NCBI RefSeq assembly: GCF_036327775.1
Contig: NZ_CP109598.1
Span: forward strand, 434,001-498,000
Reading direction: 5' to 3'
DNA from: Streptomyces sp. NBC_01498
Lineage (GTDB): Bacteria; Actinomycetota; Actinomycetes; Streptomycetales; Streptomycetaceae
Length of the DNA stretch: 64,000 nt
Made by a program: the position numbers and the translations under genes. Shown here piece by piece: positions 1 to 8,142 of this stretch; within the stretch, counting starts at the first letter, position 1; the number at the start of each line of letters is the position of its first letter. Below the pieces are notes generated by a model, which searched no databases, was not told the DNA's origin, and saw nothing but the letters and a program-made list of their open reading frames with translations.

Positions 1-304
1 CGACGCCCAGCAGGCCGCGTTCGCCGTCGGTGGTCGTCTCGTCGGATATGTCGAGGACGGGCGCGCCGAGGCCCTGGTCGCCCAGGACCCTTACGGTGCC
101 CGCGCGTTCGGCGATCCAGACCGTGTCGCCCGGTCCGGCGGCACCGGCGATGGGGTTGGTGGCCGTGGCCACTTCCGTGAGCACGACGTCCGCCGCCGCC
201 CGGGGCGGGTCGGCGGGCTGGTCGGCGTATGCCGAACCCAGGGCGAGTGAACCGATGAGGCAGATGGCGCCGATGACGGCCGTGCTTCTGGTACGAGTTT
301 TCAC
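1..304 (-). CDS. Secreted PQQ-dependent sugar dehydrogenase-like protein, N-terminal part
   Basis: About 101 N-terminal residues are present; the rest lies beyond the left edge. The start is a GTG (302-304) preceded by GGAGGT about 6 nt upstream. The protein opens with a Sec signal peptide: basic KTRTR, a hydrophobic stretch, and a cleavage site near SAYA-DQP. The mature part shows the first blade of a glucose/sorbosone dehydrogenase beta-propeller (VWIAERAGTVRVL, then VLDISDETTTDGERGLLGV). Family members are exported quinoprotein oxidoreductases acting on sugars or aldehydes. The substrate cannot be told from this fragment, and PQQ dependence is inferred from the family. Confidence 0.75.
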   Translation of the reverse strand, partial: MKTRTRSTAVIGAICLIGSLALGSAYADQPADPPRAAADVVLTEVATATNPIAGAAGPGDTVWIAERAGTVRVLGDQGLGAPVLDISDETTTDGERGLLGV

Positions 305-536
305 CGTGACCTCCTGGAGGCGGCGGATGGGGGGAACCCGCCCGGCTGCCTGGCGCAGGGTCGTACTGGGGCTTCGCCCGCGCCAACACACAACCGGGGT
401 GGGGGGGATTGAGTGCCGCTGGCCACGCATGAGGCTACAGGGACGGAGCGGCCTGGCCTAGACCAATAGCCGCCCTTTCCCGCTGTCTCCCCTGAAGCCG
501 TCATCCCTCCGGCCCGGCTGTCCCCGCCTTCGGGCC

Positions 537-594
537 GGACGGACGGGGCTGGACGGACGGGGCTGGACGAGACAGGGCCGGACGAGACAGGGCC
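537..594. repeat. Short tandem repeats (2 x 14 bp, 2 x 15 bp)
   Basis: Two copies of ggacggacggggct are followed directly by two copies of ggacgagacagggcc. They lie just downstream of the haem-oxygenase-like gene, in a 307-base intergenic stretch (305-611) where no gene is seen. Probably replication-slippage repeats; no function is evident. Confidence 0.6.
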
Positions 595-611
595 GGACGG
601 GCGGCCCCGGG

Positions 612-1646
612 TCAGAGCGGCGCGCGCAGGCTGCTGCGGCCCGCCCGCCAGGCGGTGAGCGTCTTCTCCACCAGCCGTGCGTCCAGCATCTCCGTGGCGT
701 TGACGCCGAAGGCCACGTCCTTCTCGAGCCAGGGCTCGTCCGCCAGCAGCCCGCCGACCACGTCCCGGCGGGCCACCTGTTCATGGACGGCGTCGGCCTC
801 GACGTGCTCCGCGTAGAAGTGCTCGGCCGCCTCGCCCGCACCGGTCCGGCGCATCGCCCGGACCAGGCGGCGCGAGGACGGCGAGGAGGTGACCTCCAGG
901 GCGGCGAAGTGTCCCACCAGCGCGCCACGCAGCGCCCGGTGCAGCCCGAACATCGACATCAGATTGACGCTCGCCAGCATCTCGGCCGTCGCCACGTCGA
1001 GATACCGGCCGTACGTCGTGTCGAGTCCCAGGTCCGTCATGAGGTCGGCGAAGAGCCGCGAGTGCATCCGGTCCGCCCGGCCGGCGCCGTACTCGTCGTA
1101 CTCGACCGCGACCATGGCCGCCTTCGCCCGCCCGCGCAGGCGCGGGATCACCCAGAGGTGCGGATCGGCCTCCTTGAGGTGGTAGAGCGAGCGCTGCGCC
1201 GCGTACTCGCGGAGCTGCCACAGCTCTCCGGCGTCCCGCAGATGGTGGGAGAGCCCCGCGCCGCCGACCGGCTCGACCAGAAGTACCGCCAACGCCTCGT
1301 CGGCGCCCGGCGGTTGGGCCCGGGTGTCCTCGCGCAGCGCGGCGAGGAAGCGGCGTTCCAGGGCGGCCCGCAGCCCGAGCAGCGCGGGGTCCCACTCCCG
1401 GGCGGGGTCGACGTCGCGGAAGCCCCGGTAGTGGAGCTCGTAACAGACGTAGAGCGCGAGGTGCAGATCGTCCCCGTACGGATCCGCCGCGTCGGCCGTG
1501 CCGTCCGGCGGCAGAGCGCTCCGATCACCGGGCCGGTCGCGCAGAGCGCGTACGACTCCGTGGCTGAGGTCGCCACGGCCGTCCGGCAGAGCCGGGTCGG
1601 CCGGTGAGGGGGCGGGGGCCTGTCGCGTCGTGTGTCGCGTCGTCAC
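612..1646 (-). CDS. Iron-containing redox enzyme family protein (haem-oxygenase-like fold)
   Basis: 344 residues, all-helical in character. The first ~50 residues are a Pro/Ala-rich leader. The core has ELHYRGF, a central HLRDAGELWQLREY, and the metal-binding-type pattern HFYAEHVEADAVHE near residue 280, followed by a conserved-looking tail (VNATEMLDARLVEKTL). This is the actinomycete family annotated as iron-containing redox enzyme (PF14518-like), related to haem-oxygenase-fold diiron oxidases. The His/Glu residues of that motif are the likely metal ligands. Its ATG overlaps the stop of the CDGSH gene by 4 nt (1643-1646), so the two Fe proteins are probably translationally coupled. Substrate unknown. 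Confidence 0.75.
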   Translation of the reverse strand: MTTRHTTRQAPAPSPADPALPDGRGDLSHGVVRALRDRPGDRSALPPDGTADAADPYGDDLHLALYVCYELHYRGFRDVDPAREWDPALLGLRAALERRFLAALREDTRAQPPGADEALAVLLVEPVGGAGLSHHLRDAGELWQLREYAAQRSLYHLKEADPHLWVIPRLRGRAKAAMVAVEYDEYGAGRADRMHSRLFADLMTDLGLDTTYGRYLDVATAEMLASVNLMSMFGLHRALRGALVGHFAALEVTSSPSSRRLVRAMRRTGAGEAAEHFYAEHVEADAVHEQVARRDVVGGLLADEPWLEKDVAFGVNATEMLDARLVEKTLTAWRAGRSSLRAPL

Positions 1647-1945
1647 TCCTCGGCCTCCTCGCTCGGCCCGGCGGGGTCGCCGCGTTCGCCCCGCTCACTC
1701 CGCTCACCGCGTTCGTCGTGCGTCGCCGACGGGCGGTCGGCGGGCTCCCTGACCCTGCGGCGGTGGCTGGTGTCGCACCACGGGTACGTACGGCTGCGGC
1801 GGCACGCGCACAGGGCCACCGTGAACCGGTCCGACCTCACCGTGGTCCCGTCGTCGAGGACCACCTCCACGGGGCCGTCGACCAGGAACGGCCCGTCCCG
1901 GGTCGGCGTCACACGGCGGGGCCTGTCATCGGACGCGTTCGACAC
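1643..1945 (-). CDS. CDGSH-type iron-sulfur protein
   Basis: 100 residues. The motif CACRRSRTYPWCDTSH (about residues 46-61) fits the mitoNEET/CDGSH pattern C-x-C...P-x-C-D-x-(S/T)-H, which binds one [2Fe-2S] cluster with three Cys and one His. The glycine of the classical CDGSH is Thr here. The C-terminus is a low-complexity charged tail (DERGERSERGERGD). Its stop overlaps the start of the downstream haem-oxygenase-like gene, which suggests the cluster protein serves that enzyme as electron or cluster donor. That partnership is inferred from overlap only. Confidence 0.8.
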   Translation of the reverse strand: MSNASDDRPRRVTPTRDGPFLVDGPVEVVLDDGTTVRSDRFTVALCACRRSRTYPWCDTSHRRRVREPADRPSATHDERGERSERGERGDPAGPSEEAEE

Positions 1946-2088
1946 GGACCATCACCCGCCCTTCCTTGTCGTCACCGGGCGCGCCGGGCCGGGGCACGGG
2001 CGGCCGAAGCCGAGTACGCCGGGCTCGCCGCCGCCTCGCGGACCGGCGCGGGCGGTGGGCACGGCGCGGCAGGCGCGCCCCACGGGGG

Positions 2089-3726
2089 TCATGCGCCGTC
2101 CCCGCCATGCGGCGGCGCGGGCCGCGAGGCCCGCCCGCGCCGGGGGAGAGCGAGCCGGCGGAGACGGTGATCGCCGTGCCCGCGCAGTGCGGCGCGGGCG
2201 GCGTTGGCGCCGGGCGCGCCGTGCACACCACCGCCGGGGTGGGCGGAGGCCGAGGCGAGGTACAGGCCCTTGACCGGGGTCTCCGCCCGTCCGGCTCCCG
2301 GCGTCGGGCGGAACACCAGCTGCTGGTGAATGGCGGCCGTACCGCCGTTGACGGCGCCGCCGCGCAGGTTGGCGTCCAGGGCCTGGAGGGTGGGCGGCGC
2401 GAGGAGACGGCGGGTTCTGATACGGGAGCGGAAACCGGGCGCCCAGCGTTCCACCTCCTCCTCCATCCGGGCCGCCATCACCTCCTGCTCGCGCCGGTCC
2501 CAGAGCCCCGTCAGGCCCTCCCGGCCCGCGTCGCCCTTGATCCGGTGCGGGACGTGCGTGTACGCCCACGCCGATTCGGTGCCCGCCGGGGAGCGGGTGC
2601 CGTCGGCCGTGGTCATCTGGCCGAGAAGGAGGAAGGGACGCTCGGGCACATGCCCGGTGGCGAGCTGCGCGGCGAAACGTGTGAGGCCGTCGACGCCGTC
2701 GGCGAGATGCACGGTGCCCGCCGTGGCGGCCTCCGGCGCCGCCCAGGGCACCGGGCCGGAGAGCGCCCAGTCGACCTTGAAGGTGGCGAAGTCCCACTGG
2801 AAGCGGCGCAGGTCGTCCAGCAGCCGTCCGGGCAGCCGGGCCGGGTCGACCAGTTCGCCGTACAGCGCGGGCGCGGACACGTCGGCGAGTACGGCGCGGG
2901 AGGCCGGGACGCTGTCGCCGCCCGCCGTACGTACGCCGACGGCCCGCCCGTCCCGTACGACGATCCGCGTCACGCGCTCGCCGCAGCGGACCCGGCCCCC
3001 GAGCCGCTCCAGACGCCGGACGAGGGATGCCGTCAGCGCGCCCGCCCCGCCGACCGGCACGGGAAAGCCGACGCTCTGCCCGAGCATGGACATCAGCCAG
3101 CCGAAGCCGCCGCTCCCCGCGGCCTCCGGTCCGAGGTCGGCGTGGAGCGCGTTGCCCGCGAGGAGCAGCCGCCCGGCCTCGCCGCCGAACCGCTCCTCGC
3201 CCAGGCGCCGTACCGGCTGAATCAGGGTCCGGGCCAGCCGCAGCCCTCCGGCGCCCCGCAGCCGGGCGGCGAGACGCGCGCCGGACCGTAGGGGCGGGAA
3301 CGGGGTGAACAGCGCGCCGAGGATGTCGGGACCCAGGCGGTCCCAGACGGTGGACAGTTCGAGCCAGGCCGCTCCGTCGCCCGCCGCGAAGGCGTCCAGG
3401 CCGGCCGCCGTGCTGGCGGCGCCGCGTTCGAGCACCGCGCACCGGCCGTCCGGCAGCGGGTGGGCGAGAACGCGTGGCGCGTGGCTCCAGCGGAGGCCGT
3501 GGCGCCCGAGTTCCAGCTCCGCCAGCACCGGGGAGGCCGCCGCCAGCGGATAGAAGGAGCTGAAGAGGTCGCTCACGTAGTCGGGGTGCAGGCCCCGGTC
3601 ACTGCGGACCGCTCCCCCGGGCTCCCGCTGGGCCTCCAGGACCTCGACGCTCCAGCCGGCGTCGGCGAGCACGTTCGCCGCGACCAGGCCGTTGGGCCCC
3701 GCGCCGACAACCACGGCATCCGGCAT
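2089..3726 (-). CDS. FAD-dependent oxidoreductase, phytoene desaturase/carotenoid isomerase type
   Basis: 545 residues. The N-terminus has the dinucleotide-binding motif VVVGAGPNGLVAANVLADAG, followed by an acidic strand end (VEVLEA) and the GGAVRS segment that contacts FAD in amine-oxidase/phytoene-desaturase proteins. The C-terminal part shows LYLASASAHPGGGVHGAPG, the usual second FAD contact. The length fits the CrtI/retinol-saturase-like family. No carotenoid synthase lies nearby, so the substrate is open. The last ~35 residues are Arg-rich and low complexity. It sits between the CDGSH gene and an SRPBCC gene on the same strand and may share their transcript. Confidence 0.82.
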   Translation of the reverse strand: MPDAVVVGAGPNGLVAANVLADAGWSVEVLEAQREPGGAVRSDRGLHPDYVSDLFSSFYPLAAASPVLAELELGRHGLRWSHAPRVLAHPLPDGRCAVLERGAASTAAGLDAFAAGDGAAWLELSTVWDRLGPDILGALFTPFPPLRSGARLAARLRGAGGLRLARTLIQPVRRLGEERFGGEAGRLLLAGNALHADLGPEAAGSGGFGWLMSMLGQSVGFPVPVGGAGALTASLVRRLERLGGRVRCGERVTRIVVRDGRAVGVRTAGGDSVPASRAVLADVSAPALYGELVDPARLPGRLLDDLRRFQWDFATFKVDWALSGPVPWAAPEAATAGTVHLADGVDGLTRFAAQLATGHVPERPFLLLGQMTTADGTRSPAGTESAWAYTHVPHRIKGDAGREGLTGLWDRREQEVMAARMEEEVERWAPGFRSRIRTRRLLAPPTLQALDANLRGGAVNGGTAAIHQQLVFRPTPGAGRAETPVKGLYLASASAHPGGGVHGAPGANAARAALRGHGDHRLRRLALPRRGRASRPAPPHGGDGA

Positions 3727-3777
3727 CGCCGCCTCCAGGTTCTGATCGCTCTCGTCGCCGCCTGTCGCACCCCCTGG

Positions 3778-4239
3778 TCACGCCGCCCGTCGGGCGCGCG
3801 TGTGCCTCGGGGGGTTCTCCACGACGTCCGCCAGGCGGGCGAGCATGGTGCGGTGCCGCAGTTGGATCACGGCGTCCACGGCCGTGTTGTGCAGGGTCCC
3901 GCCCGGTCCGCGCAGGGGGTGTTCGTCGATGACGACCAGGGCGTGCTCACCCCAGGGGCGGACCTCGACGGCGATGCGCGCGGTGCCGAGAGGGCCGCTG
4001 TCCGCCTCCAGTTCCAGCACCCGAGGCGGTTCGCTCCGCCGGACGACCGTGGTCCCCGACGCCGACCACCGCCCCAGCCGGACCGTGTACGTGATGCGGG
4101 CGCCGATCTCGGGCCACTGACCTTCGCGCGGGTACGAGTCGGCCGTGCCGACCACCCATTCGGCGTAACGCGTGCCGTCCGCGAGGACCGCCCACACGTC
4201 CTCCACGGGCGCTTCGATCAGTCGGTGTCGTACGGCCAT
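3778..4239 (-). CDS. SRPBCC family protein (polyketide cyclase/START-like)
   Basis: 153 residues from the ATG at 4237-4239, which has GGAGGG a few bases upstream. The longer frame continues upstream without family similarity, so this start is preferred. The pattern IEAPVEDVWAVLADGTRYAEWV is the classic helix-grip opening of SRPBCC proteins, followed by a beta-rich core and a C-terminal helix (LHNTAVDAVIQLRHRTMLARLADVVE). Members bind hydrophobic ligands or act as cyclases. It lies 51 nt upstream of the phytoene-desaturase-like gene, so a role with that enzyme is possible but unproven. Confidence 0.8.
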   Translation of the reverse strand: MAVRHRLIEAPVEDVWAVLADGTRYAEWVVGTADSYPREGQWPEIGARITYTVRLGRWSASGTTVVRRSEPPRVLELEADSGPLGTARIAVEVRPWGEHALVVIDEHPLRGPGGTLHNTAVDAVIQLRHRTMLARLADVVENPPRHTRARRAA

Positions 4240-4523
4240 CGGCCCTCCAACCCTGGTCACGGCCTGTCGAAAGGCGCCCGTCCCCGGTGCCCGGCGCCTG
4301 TGGGTCCGCTTCTCACTCTGGCAGCCGTACGGGGAACACGCGGCCCGACCGGCAACGGGGCGGATGTCCCCGTCCCTGGTGGCGGCACGTTCACGCGGGG
4401 CGGACGCTGGAGACGCGGTCAACGCCCCCAGAACCGGTGACCGCCTCTGGACCGGCCGCCGACCCTGAACCGGCCGCCGGCGCCGGACGACGTACGCATC
4501 CATCTGTTTCCGGGAGGTACTCA

Positions 4524-4628
4524 GTGCTCCAGGCCATCGCAGACGCTCTCCGGGCCGTCGGTGGCGCGGTCGCCACCGTCGTGTCCCTGCCCTTCCGCCT
4601 TCTCTCCCGCCTCTTCGGCGGGGCCTGA
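4524..4628 (+). CDS. LPFR-motif small protein (34 aa)
   Basis: A 34-codon frame starting at GTG 4524, with GGGAGG 8 nt upstream. The peptide has an amphipathic/hydrophobic helix ([18 protein letters not shown]) followed by LPFRLLSRLFGGA. This matches the Streptomyces small-protein family named for the LPFR motif. Function unknown; membrane or surface association is plausible from the hydrophobic helix and basic C-terminus. It lies 89 nt upstream of the photolyase gene on the same strand and could be co-transcribed with it. Confidence 0.72.
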   Translation: MLQAIADALRAVGGAVATVVSLPFRLLSRLFGGA

Positions 4629-4717
4629 GAACCGGCCGGGCCCACGAGGCCCACGAGGCCGACGAGGACGACGAGGACGACGCGACCGACGAGGCCGACG
4701 GCACGAGAGGCGGGCCC

Positions 4718-6262
4718 ATGGCGCCACGCACGCACTGGCTCTTCGGCGACCAACTCGGCCCGCGTTTCCTCGATCCCCGGCACGGCGGTCCCGACGCGCA
4801 GGCGCCGGTCGTCATGATCGAGGCACGCTCGGTACTGCGGCGGCGCCGCTTCCACCGGGCCAAGGCCCACCTCGTCCTCTCGGCGATGCGGCACCGCGCC
4901 GCCGAACTCGGCGACCGGGTCAGCTACATCCGGGCGGAGACGTACGCCGAGGGGCTTGAACGGGCCCGCGAACAGGCCGAGGGGCTCGCACCGGCCGGGG
5001 CGCGCCGCACGGCCGGGCTGACCGTCTGCCACCCCACCTCCCGCGCCGCGCTGGATTTCGTGAGCGCGCTCGACGGGGTGGAGGTCCTGCCGGCGCGGGG
5101 CTTCCTGGTCGGCCAGGGGGACTTCGAGGAGTGGGCGGCGCGCGGCTCCGGGCGAAGTCTGCGGCTGGAGAGCTTCTACCGCTGGGTCCGCGCGGGGCAC
5201 GGTCTGCTGATGGACGGGGACGAACCGGCGGGCGGGAAGTGGAACCTCGACCACGAGAACCGTGAGCCGCCACCGCGCGGCAGCCCGACCCTGGATGTCC
5301 GGGGGCCCTGGGAACCTTCCGAGGACGACATCGACGCCGAGGTCCGGCACGACCTCGACCGCTGGGAGCGTGACGGCGACGTCTCCTTCGTCGGCCGGGA
5401 CGGGCCACGGCGGTTTCCCGCCACCCGCCGGGAGGCGCTGGCCGCGCTGCGCCACTTCGTCAGGCACCGGCTGCCGGACTTCGGCTGCTACGAGGACGCC
5501 ATGCTCGCGGCCGACCCCGCGCTCAGCCACAGTCTGCTCTCCGCGCCGCTCAATCTCGGGCTCCTCGACCCGGCGGAGTGCGTCGAGCGGGCCGAACGGG
5601 CGTGGCGCGCCGGTGACGCGCCGCTCAACAGCGTCGAGGGCTTCGTCCGGCAGATCGCCGGCTGGCGGGAGTACGTCTGGCAGCTCTACTGGCACTTCGG
5701 TGAGGACTACCGGCAGCGGAACGCGCTGCGCCACACCGCGCCGCTGCCCGGCTGGTTCCTCGATCTGGACGCCGACGCGGTCACCGCCAACTGCCTGTCC
5801 ACGGTCCTCGCACAGGTACGGGACACCGGGTGGACCCATCACATCCCGCGCCTGATGGTCCTGGGGAGCCGGGCGCTCCAGGACGGCTGGGACCCGGCGG
5901 CCGTGACCGACTGGTTCCACCGCTGCTTCGTCGACGGCTACGACTGGGTCATGCTCCCCAACGTCGTCGGCATGTCCCAGTACGCCGACGGCGGCCTCAT
6001 GACCACCAAGCCCTACACCTCCGGAGGCGCGTACATCCACAGGATGAGCGACCTCTGCGGGCCCTGTGCCTATCGGCCGGCCGAGCGTACGGGCGACCGT
6101 GCCTGCCCCTACACGGCGGGTTACTGGGCCTTCCTGCACCGCCACCGGGCACGGCTGGCCGCCAACCACCGCACGGCCCGCGCCGTCACGGGCCTGGACC
6201 GGCTCAAGGATCTGGCGGAACTCCTCGACGCCGCGGCGCGGCGTGGTGCCGCGCCTCCCTGA
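4718..6262 (+). CDS. Cryptochrome/(6-4) photolyase family protein with Fe-S cluster (FeS-BCP type)
   Basis: 514 residues, the usual length of bacterial FeS-BCP cryptochrome/photolyases. The N-terminus (HWLFGDQLGPRFLD) is the Rossmann antenna domain. The C-terminal half is the FAD-binding helical domain (NSVEGFVRQIAGWREYVW, NVVGMSQYADGGLMTTKPY). Four cysteines, at about residues 357, 447, 450 and 462 (NCLST, LCGPC, ACPYT), are spaced as the [4Fe-4S] ligands of PhrB/CryB proteins. The expected role is light-driven repair of (6-4) photoproducts or blue-light sensing. Repair versus signalling cannot be decided from sequence alone. Confidence 0.88.
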   Translation: MAPRTHWLFGDQLGPRFLDPRHGGPDAQAPVVMIEARSVLRRRRFHRAKAHLVLSAMRHRAAELGDRVSYIRAETYAEGLERAREQAEGLAPAGARRTAGLTVCHPTSRAALDFVSALDGVEVLPARGFLVGQGDFEEWAARGSGRSLRLESFYRWVRAGHGLLMDGDEPAGGKWNLDHENREPPPRGSPTLDVRGPWEPSEDDIDAEVRHDLDRWERDGDVSFVGRDGPRRFPATRREALAALRHFVRHRLPDFGCYEDAMLAADPALSHSLLSAPLNLGLLDPAECVERAERAWRAGDAPLNSVEGFVRQIAGWREYVWQLYWHFGEDYRQRNALRHTAPLPGWFLDLDADAVTANCLSTVLAQVRDTGWTHHIPRLMVLGSRALQDGWDPAAVTDWFHRCFVDGYDWVMLPNVVGMSQYADGGLMTTKPYTSGGAYIHRMSDLCGPCAYRPAERTGDRACPYTAGYWAFLHRHRARLAANHRTARAVTGLDRLKDLAELLDAAARRGAAPP

Positions 6263-6346
6263 CGGTCCCGGCGTCGGAGGCGCGGGCCGGGGCGAAGTCG
6301 GTCGGGGAGGCGCGGTGAGCGGTACGCGGCCCGCGGACCGGCGGCG

Positions 6347-6526
6347 TCAGAAGGCGATCACCCGGCCGATGAGAAAGGCCGCGACGAGCACGGCACCGAA
6401 CAGGATCAGCCCCAGCCAGACGCCGGGGTGCTCCCAGATGCCTCCGTCCGGCCGTTCCTCGTGGGCCTCGGCGATGCAGCCCTCGGCCGGCGGGGTCTCC
6501 TGAGGAGGTACGAGCGGATCGGTCAT
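6347..6526 (-). CDS. DUF6480-like small membrane protein
   Basis: 59 residues from the ATG at 6524-6526. The N-terminus contains VPPQETPPAEG, which I recognise from the actinomycete DUF6480 family. A single transmembrane helix follows (WLGLILFGAVLVAAFLIGRVIAF) at the very C-terminus. Predicted to be a single-pass membrane protein; function unknown. A longer in-frame extension to 6784 has no family features and was rejected. Confidence 0.68.
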   Translation of the reverse strand: MTDPLVPPQETPPAEGCIAEAHEERPDGGIWEHPGVWLGLILFGAVLVAAFLIGRVIAF

Positions 6527-6860
6527 GGTTCCAGGCTGGTGCCTCCGGCGGGATCGCGCACGCGCTGGGCGGCCGGGTCGCCCGCCTCTCCCGGTGCCGC
6601 ACCGGCCGGACCCGGCCCGGCACCGCACCGGCACCGCACGCTCGGAGCCCCACCCGCTCCCTCCGCGCTCATCCCTTCTCATCCGTCCGAGCTCATCCGG
6701 CCTCGGACGGCCCGATCCGGGCAGATCCGGTCTCTTCCGAACAAGACCGGGCGGGCGGCGCGTCAGAGTTCCGGAGCTGGGCACCAGCAGGGTCAGCGTG
6801 GCCCCCGAGGTCCCGGCTCTCGATCTCTCCGGCGTTCGGTGCTCGGTGCTCGGGGTGCTC

Positions 6861-6894
6861 GTTGTTCGTGTTCGTTGTTCGTGTTCGTTGTTCG
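6861..6894. repeat. 13-bp tandem repeat (about 2.6 copies)
   Basis: Two full copies of gttgttcgtgttc and a partial third lie 25-58 nt upstream of the ligase start. The tract is noticeably T-rich for this genome and sits where a promoter or leader would be. The rest of the 6527-6918 gap shows no gene. Confidence 0.6.
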
Positions 6895-6918
6895 TTGATC
6901 AACAGCTGAAAGGCAGTG

Positions 6919-8013
6919 ATGGTGCGGAGCGTGGGTGTCGAGGAGGAACTGCTCCTGGTGGACGCGGACAACGGCGAGCCGCGGGCCCTGGCGACCGCGG
7001 TGCTGGCATCGGCCTCCCGGGAGGCCGACGGGCAGGACGAGGTGTTCGAGGCGGAACTGCACCGGCAGCAGCTGGAGTTCGCGACGTCGCCCCGGACCGA
7101 CATGGGCGAGCTGGCGGCGGAGATCGACCGCTGCCGGGCCGAGGCCGCCCGGCACGCGGACGGGCTGGGGGCGACGGTCGCCGCGCTCGGGACCTCGCCC
7201 CTTCCTGTCAGCCCCACGATCGGCTTCGGGGAGCGGTACCGCTGGCTGGCGGACAACTTCGGGCTGACCACCCACGAGCAGCTCACGTGCGGATGCCATG
7301 TGCACGTGTCGGTCGCGTCCGACGAGGAGGGGGTCGCGGTCCTCGACCGTATCCGGCCCTGGCTGGCCGTTCTGCTCGCCATGAGCTCGAACTCCCCTTT
7401 CTGGCAGGGCCAGGACAGCAAGTACAGCAGCTACCGCAGCCGGGTGTGGGGACGGTGGCCGTCGGCCGGGCCGGTGGAGGTCTTCGGTTCGGCGGACCGG
7501 TACCACGAGCGGATACGGGCGATGATCGACACCGGGGCGCTGCTCGACGAGGGCATGATCTACTTCGACGCCCGGCTCTCGCACTCCTATCCCACGGTGG
7601 AGATCAGGGTCGCCGACGTCTGTCTGGACTCCTCCACCACGGTGCTGCTGGCGACCCTGGTCCGCGCGCTGGTGGAGACGGCCGCGCGGCAGTGGCAGGC
7701 CGGGCAGCCACCGGCGCGGCACGGGGTGGAACTGCTGCGTCTCGCGTCCTGGCGCGCCGCGCGATCCGGGCTGGAGGACCAACTGGTCCACCCCCTCACC
7801 ATGCGCCCCGCCCCTGCCGAGGCGGTGCTGCACGCGCTGTTCGACCACGTACGGGACGCCCTGGAGGACAGCGGCGACACCGACTCCGCGCGGGAGTTGC
7901 TGGCCACGCTCCTCAAGACCGGCAGCGGCGCCCGGGTTCAGCGCGAACTGCTCGCCCGCACCGGTGACTTGAGCGCCATGGTCACGGCGAGCGCCCGCCG
8001 GACCCACGGATAG
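6919..8013 (+). CDS. ybdK: YbdK-family carboxylate-amine ligase (glutamate-cysteine ligase 2 family)
   Basis: 364 residues. The opening VRSVGVEEELLLVD is the diagnostic start of the GCS2/YbdK family (GxExE metal/ATP site). Further motifs are CGCHVHVSVAS, SSNSPFWQGQDSKYSSYRSRVWGRWP (shown as consecutive family segments) and VEIRVADVC. The enzyme joins a carboxylate to an amine with ATP; E. coli YbdK has weak gamma-glutamylcysteine activity, and the natural substrate here is unknown. ATG 6919 with AAAGG upstream is preferred; GTG 6916 and GTG 6922 are in-frame alternatives. It ends before a perfect hairpin shared with the convergent glycosyltransferase. Confidence 0.85.
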   Translation: MVRSVGVEEELLLVDADNGEPRALATAVLASASREADGQDEVFEAELHRQQLEFATSPRTDMGELAAEIDRCRAEAARHADGLGATVAALGTSPLPVSPTIGFGERYRWLADNFGLTTHEQLTCGCHVHVSVASDEEGVAVLDRIRPWLAVLLAMSSNSPFWQGQDSKYSSYRSRVWGRWPSAGPVEVFGSADRYHERIRAMIDTGALLDEGMIYFDARLSHSYPTVEIRVADVCLDSSTTVLLATLVRALVETAARQWQAGQPPARHGVELLRLASWRAARSGLEDQLVHPLTMRPAPAEAVLHALFDHVRDALEDSGDTDSARELLATLLKTGSGARVQRELLARTGDLSAMVTASARRTHG

Positions 8014-8041
8014 GGCTCGCTCCTCGTCCGGATCAGGCCGG

Positions 8042-8078
8042 GCAAGCCACGGACCGCGGTTCGGGGTCCGTGGCTTGC
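8042..8078. terminator. Bidirectional hairpin terminator
   Basis: A perfect 14-bp inverted repeat (gcaagccacggacc paired with its complement at 8065-8078) encloses a 9-nt loop. It lies between two convergent genes (ending at 8013 on + and 8143 on -), as expected for a terminator serving both. There is no U-tract, which is common in Streptomyces. Confidence 0.72.
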
Positions 8079-8142
8079 GCGAGCCGACGCGTTCACCCCG
8101 ACGAGTTCACCCCGTGGTGTGCGACCGGTGTGGAGCGCCCGC

